From RGIG5612 sp963591145 (GTDB lineage Bacteria > Bacillota > Clostridia > Lachnospirales > Lachnospiraceae): a stretch of DNA of 31,747 bases. The DNA is taken from assembly GCA_963591145.1 (NCBI GenBank), contig CAVARE010000074.1, forward strand, positions 1 through 31,747, given 5' to 3'. The position numbers were made by a program, and so were the translations under genes. Of this stretch, positions 1-7,536 are shown one piece after another (positions within the stretch are counted from its first letter, which is position 1; each line of letters starts with the position of its first letter). The notes under the pieces are model-generated. The model was not told the origin of the DNA. It did no database searches and was given only the letters and a program-made list of their open reading frames with translations.

Positions 1-1
1 T

Positions 2-349
2 ACATGGATACTGATACTGATTCCTCAGTATTTTGCATTCACATCAGGACCATCTGTAGGCTGGCAAATGCTGGTTAATTCCTTCAAGAACTGGAATTTC
101 AGCAACTCTGAGGTTCAGTTTACGTCTGCGATGACTGCTCTCGAGTGGTATATTGCAGCAGGGGCATGCGTTATACTTCTGGTGGTGGATATCATTTGCG
201 AGAAGAAGCCAGACCTGAATATGAAACTGGCCAAAGGGCCGTTCTTCGTAAGATGGCCGATCATGATAGTGCTCATACTTATTGTACTGATCTATGGCTG
301 CTATGGAACAGGATTCGATGCATCGGCATTCCTGTATACACATTTTTAG
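2..349 (+). CDS. MBOAT-family membrane O-acyltransferase, C-terminal part only
   Basis: The frame is open from the left window edge, so only about the last 115 residues are present. They contain two hydrophobic segments, one around ALEWYIAAGACVILLVVDII and one after FFVRWPIMIV, and end in YGCYGTGFDASAFLYTHF. That ending is typical of MBOAT acyltransferases of the AlgI/DltB type, whose last residues read like YGPGYDAAAFIYFQF. Family members move acyl groups across the membrane onto cell-surface polymers. The next gene encodes an SGNH-like secreted or anchored protein, the usual partner in such pairs, which supports the call. The catalytic His region lies outside the window, so activity cannot be judged. 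Confidence 0.75.
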   Translation, partial: TWILILIPQYFAFTSGPSVGWQMLVNSFKNWNFSNSEVQFTSAMTALEWYIAAGACVILLVVDIICEKKPDLNMKLAKGPFFVRWPIMIVLILIVLIYGCYGTGFDASAFLYTHF

Positions 350-363
350 AGATTGCAAGAGAC

Positions 364-388
364 AGATACCTTCTTAATAATGGTATCT
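364..388 (+). other. Intergenic stem-loop between MBOAT and SGNH genes
   Basis: AGATACC at 364-370 is perfectly complementary to GGTATCT at 382-388, with an 11-base loop. No T-run follows, so it is not a classical terminator. It may modulate mRNA stability or expression of the following gene. Seven base pairs can also arise by chance. Confidence 0.35.
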
Positions 389-447
389 GGACTGGCAGAT
401 AAAATTACAACAGACTAATACGTACTGAACATATAGAAAATACTGAT

Positions 448-1509
448 ATGGAAAATACAAAAGAACTTAAGGAAAATAGAAGAAAGAAATGGTTTTGGGT
501 GCGGCTGGCAGCATTTGTCATCGTTATGCTGATGCTGCTTACATACGTTATCTATGTGCTCACACCGAAATATCCATATGGAATATGTGCATTGTATAAT
601 TACTACAGCATACCTGAGGGCAATATAGATGTGCTGGCAGTGGGAACGAGCCTTACTTATACGAATCTGAATACTAACATCATGTGGGATGAATATGGCA
701 TCGCATGCTACGATCTGGCAACAGCGGAGCAGCCGTATTGGAGCACATATTTTTATCTTAAGGAGGCTCTGAAATATCAGAAGCCGAAGGTTGTTTTGCT
801 GGATCTTAAGGCCATAACATATCTTGATGATAAGGTTGACCGAACGAGAACTGTCCTGTGTTCGTATGGCATACTTAATCCGATCAGCAGACTGCAGTGT
901 ATATATGAGTGTGTGGAGCCTGAGGAATTCCTGGGCTATGCGCTGGCATTTCCGCAGATCCATACTAATTATGTCAGCCGGACCAAGTCGGATTTTAATA
1001 TTCCGCCGTCAAATGGCAATCGCGGCAGCAGCTGGAAGGGATATATCGAAAAGGATGAAACCGCGGCCCATGATGCACCTAATATTGATTATTCATTTAA
1101 GACGGCCAGCTATGTAAATGAGCATGAGATAGAGTATTTTGAGAAAATACTTCAGCTGTGCGTCGATAATGACATAGAGGTTATGCTCATCGGATATCCG
1201 AATGCTGACTATAAGCATGATCATCTGTATTACTGCGCGGCATTTGAAATCGCTGAGGAATATGGTATAACGGGAATCAACTACAATCTTCCGGAGAATT
1301 CTGTAGGCATAGACTATCAGACCCAGTGCGCGGATTGGCAGCATCTGAACATATCAGGCAGCGTCCAATTCACGAGGGCTCTGGGCGAGGATCTGAAGGA
1401 AATGTATGATCTGCCAGATCATCGAGGCGACTCTGATTATGCGTCATATGATGAGTGCGCAGAGAAGTGGTTCTCGAAGTATCCGGGATATCGGAAGATA
1501 TTATATTAG
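448..1509 (+). CDS. Membrane-anchored SGNH-hydrolase-like protein, MBOAT partner
   Basis: 353 residues. A basic N-terminus is followed by one membrane segment (about residues 17-40, WFWVRLAAFVIVMLMLLTYV), which would anchor the rest outside the cell. The motif GTSLTY places a candidate nucleophile at Ser68, and DWQH gives a C-terminal Asp296-x2-His299 pair, the layout of SGNH/GDSL hydrolases. Such proteins (AlgX/AlgJ, DltD and many clostridial relatives) act with an MBOAT partner, receiving the translocated acyl group and passing it to a surface polymer. The MBOAT gene lies 98 bp upstream on the same strand, so a two-gene operon is likely. The ribosome site before this ATG is weak. The acceptor polymer is unknown. 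Confidence 0.7.
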   Translation: MENTKELKENRRKKWFWVRLAAFVIVMLMLLTYVIYVLTPKYPYGICALYNYYSIPEGNIDVLAVGTSLTYTNLNTNIMWDEYGIACYDLATAEQPYWSTYFYLKEALKYQKPKVVLLDLKAITYLDDKVDRTRTVLCSYGILNPISRLQCIYECVEPEEFLGYALAFPQIHTNYVSRTKSDFNIPPSNGNRGSSWKGYIEKDETAAHDAPNIDYSFKTASYVNEHEIEYFEKILQLCVDNDIEVMLIGYPNADYKHDHLYYCAAFEIAEEYGITGINYNLPENSVGIDYQTQCADWQHLNISGSVQFTRALGEDLKEMYDLPDHRGDSDYASYDECAEKWFSKYPGYRKILY

Positions 1510-1598
1510 CAGCCATTTGGAACCTTTATAACACATCAGCGTATGCGCTTCCGAGTAGTTATCAGTCAAAAATAATTAGGATAGTAGGGGAAGAAAAT

Positions 1599-2180
1599 TT
1601 GCTTGAGATAAATAATCTTCGTGTGCAGGTCATACGTAGCAGAAGAAGAACCATATCTATGGAGATAAAAGAAGGTGCTCTGATTGTAAGAACGCCGTTC
1701 ACATATACTGATCCGGAGATCATGCAGTTTGTTCAGAAGCATAGGAAATGGATTGATAAGCACATGGCATTGGAAAATGCACAGCAGGACAAGGCTGAGG
1801 CGCAGGGTGCACTCACATGGGAGGAGATAAACGAGCTGGGCGACAAGGCTGTGAAGGTAATCCCTGAGAGAGTAAGATATTATGCGCCATTAATAGGTGT
1901 TACATATGGACACATTACCATCAGATGCCAGAAGACAAGATGGGGCAGCTGCAGCAGCAAGGGTAATCTTAATTTTAACTGCCTTCTCATGCTGGCGCCT
2001 CCAGAGGTGCTGGACAGTGTGGTAGTACACGAGCTGTGCCACCTAAAGGAGATGAACCATTCAAGCCGGTTCTATGAAGAGATTCTGAAGGTATATCCGG
2101 ATTATTATAAGTGGCATGACTGGCTCAAGGCCAATGGCGGAGAGCTTCTTCACAGGGCGAGCATAGCACATTCTGCATGA
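1599..2180 (+). CDS. YgjP/DUF45-family zinc metallopeptidase-like protein
   Basis: The hallmark is VVHELCHLKEMNHS, a zincin HExxH motif (His144, Glu145, His148) with a downstream His. It is preceded by TRWGSCSSKGNLNFNCLLMLAPPEVLD, the characteristic block of the YgjP/DUF45 family. An N-terminal beta-rich part (VQVIRSRRRTISMEIKEGALIVRTP) also fits. The family is predicted to be metal-dependent peptidases related to SprT; substrates are not established. The frame is open from a GTG at 1455, but that start lies inside the previous gene and adds about 48 residues unlike the family. The TTG at 1599 follows an AGGGGAAG ribosome site at good spacing and yields the usual length (193 aa). The start is therefore an inference; the function class is solid. 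Confidence 0.8.
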   Translation: MLEINNLRVQVIRSRRRTISMEIKEGALIVRTPFTYTDPEIMQFVQKHRKWIDKHMALENAQQDKAEAQGALTWEEINELGDKAVKVIPERVRYYAPLIGVTYGHITIRCQKTRWGSCSSKGNLNFNCLLMLAPPEVLDSVVVHELCHLKEMNHSSRFYEEILKVYPDYYKWHDWLKANGGELLHRASIAHSA

Positions 2181-2327
2181 AACACATACGGATTAGTTTG
2201 AGTGTCAGTGAAAACGAAACCCGAACACAGAACCAGAAAGGTTAAGATATAATTTGCCCGCTTCAAAGTGGAAATAAACCTTTCGCTTCAGTTGCTATGG
2301 AATCCATGTCAGAATCAAAATGCCAGC

Positions 2328-2356
2328 TTGACAAATTATAGATAGTCCTGTAGAAT
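2328..2356 (+). promoter_or_regulatory. Sigma-70-type promoter of the tRNA-Ser gene
   Basis: TTGACA at 2328-2333 and TAGAAT at 2351-2356 are separated by exactly 17 bp. Transcription would start near 2363, about 60 bp upstream of the tRNA. The rest of the gap between 2181 and 2421 shows no coding capacity or clear structure. Confidence 0.75.
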
Positions 2357-2421
2357 ACAACTTGCATTGCGGCTCAGCGATGCATAATTTAATAGAGGTC
2401 TTATAGACTTTGGATTAATGA

Positions 2422-2509
2422 GGAGAAGTACTCAAGAGGCCGAAGAGGCGCCCCTGCTAAGGGTGTAGGTCGTTAACGCGGCGCGAGGGTTCAAATCCCT
2501 CCTTCTCCG
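2422..2509 (+). tRNA. tRNA-Ser (anticodon GCU)
   Basis: The acceptor arms GGAGAAG (2422-2428) and CTTCTCC (2502-2508) pair perfectly and are followed by the discriminator G expected for serine. The anticodon stem CGCCC/GGGTG encloses the loop CTGCTAA, with anticodon GCT at 2456-2458 reading AGC/AGU. A long variable arm (from about 2464) marks a class II tRNA, and the T arm is GAGGG-TTCAAAT-CCCTC. CCA is not encoded. It has its own promoter upstream and a hairpin terminator directly downstream, so it is a single-gene transcription unit. Confidence 0.97.
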
Positions 2510-2519
2510 TTAGATGAAG

Positions 2520-2558
2520 TACCGGTGTTGCTTGGATTTCAAGCGATACCGGTATTTT
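2520..2558 (+). terminator. Rho-independent terminator of tRNA-Ser
   Basis: TACCGGT (2520-2526) pairs with ACCGGTA (2548-2554), and TTGCTTG with the CAAGC region continues the stem to about 15 pairs including two G-U pairs, closing a GATTT loop. A short TTTT follows. It begins 10 bp after the tRNA ends. Confidence 0.8.
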
Positions 2559-2602
2559 ACTGTTCCGGACAATTGAGGAACAATGTTAAAGGTCTATTTG
2601 CA

Positions 2603-2645
2603 AAAAAAGTTCCCCAATGCATATTGACTATTGGGGAACTTTTTT
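2603..2645. terminator. Bidirectional terminator hairpin, 16-bp perfect stem
   Basis: AAAAAAGTTCCCCAAT (2603-2618) and ATTGGGGAACTTTTTT (2630-2645) are perfect reverse complements around an 11-base loop. A-run and T-run flanks make it work in both directions, ending ridA transcripts from the right and any read-through from the left. A third copy of one arm (GTTCCCCAATAG, 2666-2677) lies closer to ridA and can pair with 2628-2639 instead. Confidence 0.9.
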
Positions 2646-2694
2646 GAATAATATTTAACGAAAATGTTCCCCAATAGAGAGGCTTTCTGCCATC

Positions 2695-3066
2695 CTACAA
2701 TTCGGCGATAACTTCAATCTCAACTAAAGCATTTTTAGGAAGCGCGGCTACTTCTACGCAGCTTCTGGCCGGCTTGCTTGTAAAATATTTCTCATACTCT
2801 GCATTAAATGCTGCGAAATCTGAGATATTCTGTAAGAAGCAGGTTGTTTTGATAACCTTAGTAAGGTCTGTGCCGGCGGCTTTTAAGATGGACTCAATAT
2901 TGCTGATAGACTGTTTGGTCTGACCTTCGATGGTTTCAGAATCGAAGGCACCTGTCTGAGGATTTACTCCTAACTGACCTGATGTATAGATGAGGTTGCC
3001 TGTTGTATATGCCTGTGAATAAGGTCCGATGGCTGCGGGAGCCTCTGATGTATGTATGATTTTCAT
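2695..3066 (-). CDS. ridA: RidA/YjgF-family enamine/imine deaminase
   Basis: 123 residues, the standard length for the Rid family. It starts MKIIHTSEAPAAIGPYSQA and contains IYTSGQLGVNPQTG and the C-terminal signature PARSCVEVAALPKNALVEIEVIA, with the conserved Arg that binds the substrate carboxylate. RidA proteins hydrolyse reactive 2-aminoacrylate and related enamines made by PLP enzymes, protecting the cytosol. The ATG at 3066 has no obvious ribosome site in front of it. A 19-codon open frame with a strong ribosome site (3079-3138) ends 12 bases upstream, which could couple translation. A promoter-like TTAACA-17-TATTCT lies before that frame. Confidence 0.93.
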   Translation of the reverse strand: MKIIHTSEAPAAIGPYSQAYTTGNLIYTSGQLGVNPQTGAFDSETIEGQTKQSISNIESILKAAGTDLTKVIKTTCFLQNISDFAAFNAEYEKYFTSKPARSCVEVAALPKNALVEIEVIAEL

Positions 3067-3078
3067 AGATTTTTAGTG

Positions 3079-3138
3079 TCATGGTTGCCATAAGCGTTTG
3101 GCGCAAGTAATTCTTGCATCAGCGTCTGGAAAATGCAT
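3079..3138 (-). CDS. Possible 19-codon leader ORF upstream of ridA
   Basis: On the minus strand an ATG preceded by AAAGGAGACGTGTC opens a frame of 19 codons (begins MHFPDADARITC, ends WQP) that stops 12 bases before the ridA start codon. The ribosome site is far better than the one in front of ridA, so the short frame may be translated and feed ribosomes to ridA. No homologue is recognised. It could equally be a chance frame in the untranslated leader. Confidence 0.3.
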   Translation of the reverse strand: MHFPDADARITCAKRLWQP

Positions 3139-3165
3139 GACACGTCTCCTTTCTGTTTTGCAGAT

Positions 3166-3194
3166 AGAATAGCATAGAGGACGGCATTTGTTAA
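3166..3194 (-). promoter_or_regulatory. Putative ridA promoter
   Basis: Read on the minus strand: TTAACA (3194-3189) and TATTCT (3171-3166) with a 17-bp spacer, placed just before the leader frame. Both boxes deviate slightly from consensus. Confidence 0.5.
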
Positions 3195-3237
3195 ATGGCG
3201 TTTGAGCGAATCACGAGGTGAATCGTCATTTGTCATA

Positions 3238-3246
3238 TGTTATAAT
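3238..3246 (+). promoter_or_regulatory. Extended -10 promoter for the RNA methyltransferase gene
   Basis: TGT-TATAAT at 3238-3246 is a perfect extended -10 element (TGN followed by TATAAT), 28 bp before the ATG at 3275. No good -35 box sits at the usual distance, which is common for extended -10 promoters. Confidence 0.55.
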
Positions 3247-3274
3247 GAATCGTATTTGTGAAGGGAAAATTAAA

Positions 3275-4561
3275 ATGAAAACATGCAAGATATATAAAAA
3301 ATGCGGCGGCTGCCAATATCAGGGAGTGGAATATTGTGAGCAGCTGAGGAAGAAGCAGGCATTTGCGGCCAAGCTACTGGGAAGATATGGCAAGGTATCT
3401 CCGATTATTGGTATGACGATCGATGATAAACGGACAGGGGGAGCATCAGTATGCGTTCCTGATAAGACTGGTGGTAATACGCATTTGCCGGAAGCTGCAT
3501 ATTACCGCAACAAGGTTCATCATGTGCTGAGCCTTGACAGGAGAAGAAATATAATATCTGGCAGCTACGAGGAGGGTACGCACAGAGTTGTGCCTACGGA
3601 CGAGTGTATGCTGGAGGACAGAGACTGCCAGCGGATTATAGGAACGATACGTGAGCTGGCTGGCTCATTTAAGCTCAAGATCTACGATGAAGATACGAGA
3701 TATGGTCTTCTGCGCCATGTGCTTCTGAGAAAGGGATTCCAGACCGGGCAGATCATGGTGGTGCTCGTGGCAGCATCGGCCATAATCCCGTCCAAAAATA
3801 ATTTCGTCAAGGCGCTTCTTAAGGAACATCCTGAGATAACGACGATTGTACTTAACGTAAATGACCGCAGCGACAGCATGGTTCTCGGCAGAAAAAATAT
3901 AGTGCTGTACGGAAGCGGTTATATAGAAGATCTGCTGTGCGGAATGAGATTTCGCATATCGCCGGATGCATTTTACCAGATAAATCCGGTGCAGACGGAG
4001 AAGCTCTATAGGGCTGCAATTGAGATGGCTGAGTTGCAAGGCGGCGAGAGCATCATTGATGCCTATTGCGGCATAGGCACGATCGGCCTGAGTGCGATTG
4101 GAATTATGAGAGAAGCATTTGCGGCAAATGTCACCGAAGCGCATGATAGCACGGCAGATGCATCTGGTACGAAAATGGAGCTAAAGCTCACGGGAATTGA
4201 GCTTAATCCGAATGCAGTTAAGGATGCGATAGCCAATGCCCGGCTGAACAAGGTAACAGGCGCTCGTTTCTATGCAGGGGATGCCGGTGAATACATGGAC
4301 AGGATGGTATCCGCAGGACAGCGTGCGGATGTTGTATTCATGGATCCTCCGAGAGCCGGCAGTGACAAGAAGTTCTTGATTTCACTCATAAAGCTGGCAC
4401 CGCCTAAGATAGTATATATATCCTGTAATCCGGAGACGCTGGCCAGAGATCTGGCCTCACTGACAGCCAGAGGATATAAAGTCAATAAAATACAACCGGT
4501 AGATATGTTCCCGTATACCGCGCATGTAGAGTGCGTAGTTTCGTTGTCACGAAAAAGTTGA
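3275..4561 (+). CDS. RlmD/TrmA-type RNA 5-methyluridine methyltransferase
   Basis: 428 residues. The N-terminus carries the Fe-S cysteine set KTCKIYKKCGGCQ (C-x5-C-x2-C) with a further Cys in TDECML. The SAM-binding Rossmann part shows IIDAYCGIGTIGLSA, then ELNPNAVKDAIANARLN and DVVFMDPPRAG. The catalytic cysteine lies in IVYISCNPETLARDL. This is the RumA/RlmD/TrmA family, which methylates uridine C5 in 23S rRNA or tRNA using SAM; which RNA cannot be told. The N-terminal TRAM domain of many homologues is absent. The chosen ATG follows GAAGGGA; an upstream GTG frame at 3218 overlaps the promoter and was rejected. The kinase gene starts 64 bp downstream without an intervening terminator. Confidence 0.9.
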   Translation: MKTCKIYKKCGGCQYQGVEYCEQLRKKQAFAAKLLGRYGKVSPIIGMTIDDKRTGGASVCVPDKTGGNTHLPEAAYYRNKVHHVLSLDRRRNIISGSYEEGTHRVVPTDECMLEDRDCQRIIGTIRELAGSFKLKIYDEDTRYGLLRHVLLRKGFQTGQIMVVLVAASAIIPSKNNFVKALLKEHPEITTIVLNVNDRSDSMVLGRKNIVLYGSGYIEDLLCGMRFRISPDAFYQINPVQTEKLYRAAIEMAELQGGESIIDAYCGIGTIGLSAIGIMREAFAANVTEAHDSTADASGTKMELKLTGIELNPNAVKDAIANARLNKVTGARFYAGDAGEYMDRMVSAGQRADVVFMDPPRAGSDKKFLISLIKLAPPKIVYISCNPETLARDLASLTARGYKVNKIQPVDMFPYTAHVECVVSLSRKS

Positions 4562-4625
4562 ATTATCAGGTGCCATACGATATTATCATCTTAAAATGGC
4601 TAAAATTCCGCGGGGGTACATAAGC

Positions 4626-7529
4626 ATGACAAAAGAGCCACAGAATAGATCAAATACAGACTTTAAAGAGCTTACCAGGCATATCTTAAGGTCTTATCTG
4701 GATGCAGATTCACAGGAAAATATGGATATCCTCGAGCTGTTAGATGACAGCTTGAGTGTAATCGGCACTGGCAAACAGGAATTCTATAGAAATCTTCAGG
4801 AATTTTCCCAGTCGTTCACATTTGAGGCTGAAGAGAGGAAGAAGATTCACTTTGAATGGCAGGATTTCTGCATAGAACAACAGGATATAGATGAAACACA
4901 TGTCATGGTATATGGCTCAGTAGTGATTCTGGGAAAATTTATAAATGGTGATACTGTCATCAGTATGGATACCAGATTTACAATCCTTTATGGTCTGATT
5001 GACGGTGAGTGGAAGGTGCTGCACATTCATCACTCCGTTCCGAATAAGGATCAGCTGTCAAATGAAGAGTTTCCTCGCACTTTAGGGCACCAGATTGAAG
5101 AATCACAGAATGTGATCAGATCCCTGTCGAACATCTATTCTACTATCGTAAAAGTTGAGATTGACACGCGCCGCTATGAGATAATTAACAGTGTGTCGCT
5201 TATGAAATCAGTCGCAGGAATGCAAGGAAATTTTGATGATACAAAGGAATCCATCCTTTCTACATTTATGGCTCCTGAGATGCAGGAACAAATGAGAGCA
5301 TTCTTGGATTTTGGCACTCTCGCAGACAGACTGCAGGATGTGAATACCATCGCGATCGACTATAAGGCAACTAGCGGACAATGGGTTCAGGCTCGTTTTG
5401 TCGTTAAGCAGAGGGATGAAAACGGCGTGGCTAAGGAAGCACTTTATGTAGTCCGCGATGTTTCAGAGGAGAAAGCAAGAGAGCAGGAGAGGCTGAATAA
5501 AGAAAGAGAACTGGAGGAGCTGCATCTCAAGGAGGAAAGAGAGCATGCAGAGGTTGTAAATTCATTGTCCACGATATACTCGACCATTTTCAGGGCGGAT
5601 ATTGATACTCATGAGTATGAGATCTTATGCAGCGTTCCGCTTATGGGTAAGGTGGCGCCAACCGCCGGTAATTTTGATGACGTAAAGGGGATCATTATTG
5701 AGAACTTTATGGAGCCGGAATTCAGGGCACCGCTCAGTGAATTTCTGAATCTGGATACCCTGGCAGACAGACTTGCAAATGTTAATACCGTAACGGTTGA
5801 TTATAAAGCGCCTACGGGTCAGTGGATGCAAGCTCGATTCATCGCCAAAAGAAGAGATGAAAATGGTGTCGCGAAGGAAATCCTCTATGTCGCGCGTGAT
5901 ATTACAGAGGAGAAGACGAGAGATTTAAAACAGCAGGAAGCTCTGACACATGCCCTGGCATCGGCACAGCAGGCGAATAGGGCCAAGACTACATTCCTTA
6001 ATAGTATGTCCCATGATATACGTACACCTATGAATGCCATCATCGGATTCACGGCATTGGCTCAGACACATATTAAGGATGAAAATCAGGTTCAGGATTA
6101 TCTTAGTAAGATCAGCACTTCCAGCACACATTTGCTCAGCCTGATCAATGATATCTTGGATATGAGCCGTATTGAGAGCGGTACAGTGAAACTGGATGAG
6201 AAGCCTGTACATATTCCAGATCTTCTGCATGACCTGAGAACTATGATACAGGGACTGGTGAACTCCAAAAACCTGAATCTGTTCATTGATACACAGGATG
6301 TAGTGCATGAAGATGTCCTGACTGATAAGTTAAGGCTTAATCAGGTGCTGCTTAACATCGTCAGCAATGCTGTGAAGTTCACACAGCCGGGCGGAGATAT
6401 CATCATCCGTCTGGTTGAGAAACCATGCAAAACTAAGCATTATACGACATATGTATTATCGGTAAAGGATAATGGAATCGGTATGTCTAAGGAATTCCTC
6501 GGACATATCTTCGAGACCTTTACCAGGGAATACAGCGCAACGGTCAGCGGTATTCAGGGAACAGGCCTTGGTATGGCTATCACCAAGAATATCGTGGATA
6601 TGATGGGCGGTGACATACAGGTAGAAAGTGAAGAAGGTAAGGGATCCTTATTTACAGTCACCATTAATCTCCGCCTTGCAAATGAATCTGCAAAAAATGA
6701 ACCTATACCGGATCTTTTAGGGGCAAAGGCACTGGTTGTCGATGATGATATTAATACCTGCAGAAGTGTCAGCAAGATGCTCCGTGATATTCAGATGCGC
6801 CCTGACTGGACGGTATCTGGTAAGGAGGCCGTCGTTCGCGCACAGGATGCGGCAGAGATGAATGATGAGTACAAGGTTTATATCATAGACTATCTTATGC
6901 CAGACATGAACGGCATCGAGACAGTCCGCAGAATCCGTAAGGTCATCAGTGAGGATGCATCAATCATTGTTCTGACAGCATATGATTGGGCAGATTTCGA
7001 GTATGAGGCCAGAGAAGCGGGAGTTACGGCATTTGTATCCAAGCCGATCTTTATGTCAGAGCTTCGAGAGGTACTGACGCAGCCAGTGGTGAGCGAGAAG
7101 AATGCCAAGGAAGAAAAGAAGAGAAAGAGCTTCGATTACAGTGGTAAACATGTTCTTCTGGTTGAGGACAATGAACTGAATCGTGAGATTGCCACAGCTA
7201 TTTTGGAGGAGACCGGCATGACCATCGACAGTGTGGGAGACGGTGATGAGGCGGTCGCAGTCATCAACAGAGAACCGGCGGATAAGTATGACATGATCTT
7301 TATGGATGTTCAGATGCCGAGAATGGATGGCTATACCGCTACCAGGGAGATCAGAACTCTGGAAGACAACAAAAAGGCAAACATTCCGATCGTAGCCATG
7401 ACGGCCAATGCCTTTGAAGAAGACAGGAAGAAGGCATTCGAATCCGGCATGAACGGACATATTATTAAGCCGATCAGCATTGAGGCGATAGCAGATGTGC
7501 TAAATGAGATATTTGCGAGAAAAAAATAA
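4626..7529 (+). CDS. Soluble hybrid histidine kinase, NTF2-like and duplicated sensory domains, two receivers
   Basis: 967 residues with no membrane segment, so it should sense a cytosolic signal. Order: SnoaL/NTF2-like domain (about 8-145, ending EWKVLHIHHSVP); two copies of a PAS-like module (about 161-285 and 309-430), each running IYSTI...NFDD...TLADRL...GQW-QARF-DENGVAKE-LYV-RD; HisKA with SMSHDIRTPMNA (His463); HATPase with NIVSNAVKFT, DNGIGMS and GTGLGMAI; receiver 1 (phospho-acceptor Asp755 in IDYLMPDMNG); receiver 2 (Asp894 in FMDVQMPRMDG). The ATG at 4626 has a GGGGG ribosome site; an ATG at 4596 has none. No separate response regulator or Hpt gene is adjacent, so output is unclear. 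It ends 7 bp from a convergent gene. Confidence 0.9.
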   Translation: MTKEPQNRSNTDFKELTRHILRSYLDADSQENMDILELLDDSLSVIGTGKQEFYRNLQEFSQSFTFEAEERKKIHFEWQDFCIEQQDIDETHVMVYGSVVILGKFINGDTVISMDTRFTILYGLIDGEWKVLHIHHSVPNKDQLSNEEFPRTLGHQIEESQNVIRSLSNIYSTIVKVEIDTRRYEIINSVSLMKSVAGMQGNFDDTKESILSTFMAPEMQEQMRAFLDFGTLADRLQDVNTIAIDYKATSGQWVQARFVVKQRDENGVAKEALYVVRDVSEEKAREQERLNKERELEELHLKEEREHAEVVNSLSTIYSTIFRADIDTHEYEILCSVPLMGKVAPTAGNFDDVKGIIIENFMEPEFRAPLSEFLNLDTLADRLANVNTVTVDYKAPTGQWMQARFIAKRRDENGVAKEILYVARDITEEKTRDLKQQEALTHALASAQQANRAKTTFLNSMSHDIRTPMNAIIGFTALAQTHIKDENQVQDYLSKISTSSTHLLSLINDILDMSRIESGTVKLDEKPVHIPDLLHDLRTMIQGLVNSKNLNLFIDTQDVVHEDVLTDKLRLNQVLLNIVSNAVKFTQPGGDIIIRLVEKPCKTKHYTTYVLSVKDNGIGMSKEFLGHIFETFTREYSATVSGIQGTGLGMAITKNIVDMMGGDIQVESEEGKGSLFTVTINLRLANESAKNEPIPDLLGAKALVVDDDINTCRSVSKMLRDIQMRPDWTVSGKEAVVRAQDAAEMNDEYKVYIIDYLMPDMNGIETVRRIRKVISEDASIIVLTAYDWADFEYEAREAGVTAFVSKPIFMSELREVLTQPVVSEKNAKEEKKRKSFDYSGKHVLLVEDNELNREIATAILEETGMTIDSVGDGDEAVAVINREPADKYDMIFMDVQMPRMDGYTATREIRTLEDNKKANIPIVAMTANAFEEDRKKAFESGMNGHIIKPISIEAIADVLNEIFARKK

Positions 7530-7536
7530 CTCGTTC

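Noticed and set aside
1455..1598. N-terminal extension of the YgjP/DUF45 gene from a GTG
   Set aside because: It lies inside the SGNH gene in another frame, adds residues unlike the family, and a TTG with a good ribosome site at 1599 gives the expected length.
2181..2327. Possible riboswitch or small RNA before tRNA-Ser
   Set aside because: No conserved aptamer core or stable structure could be recognised; only the promoter at 2328-2356 is supported.
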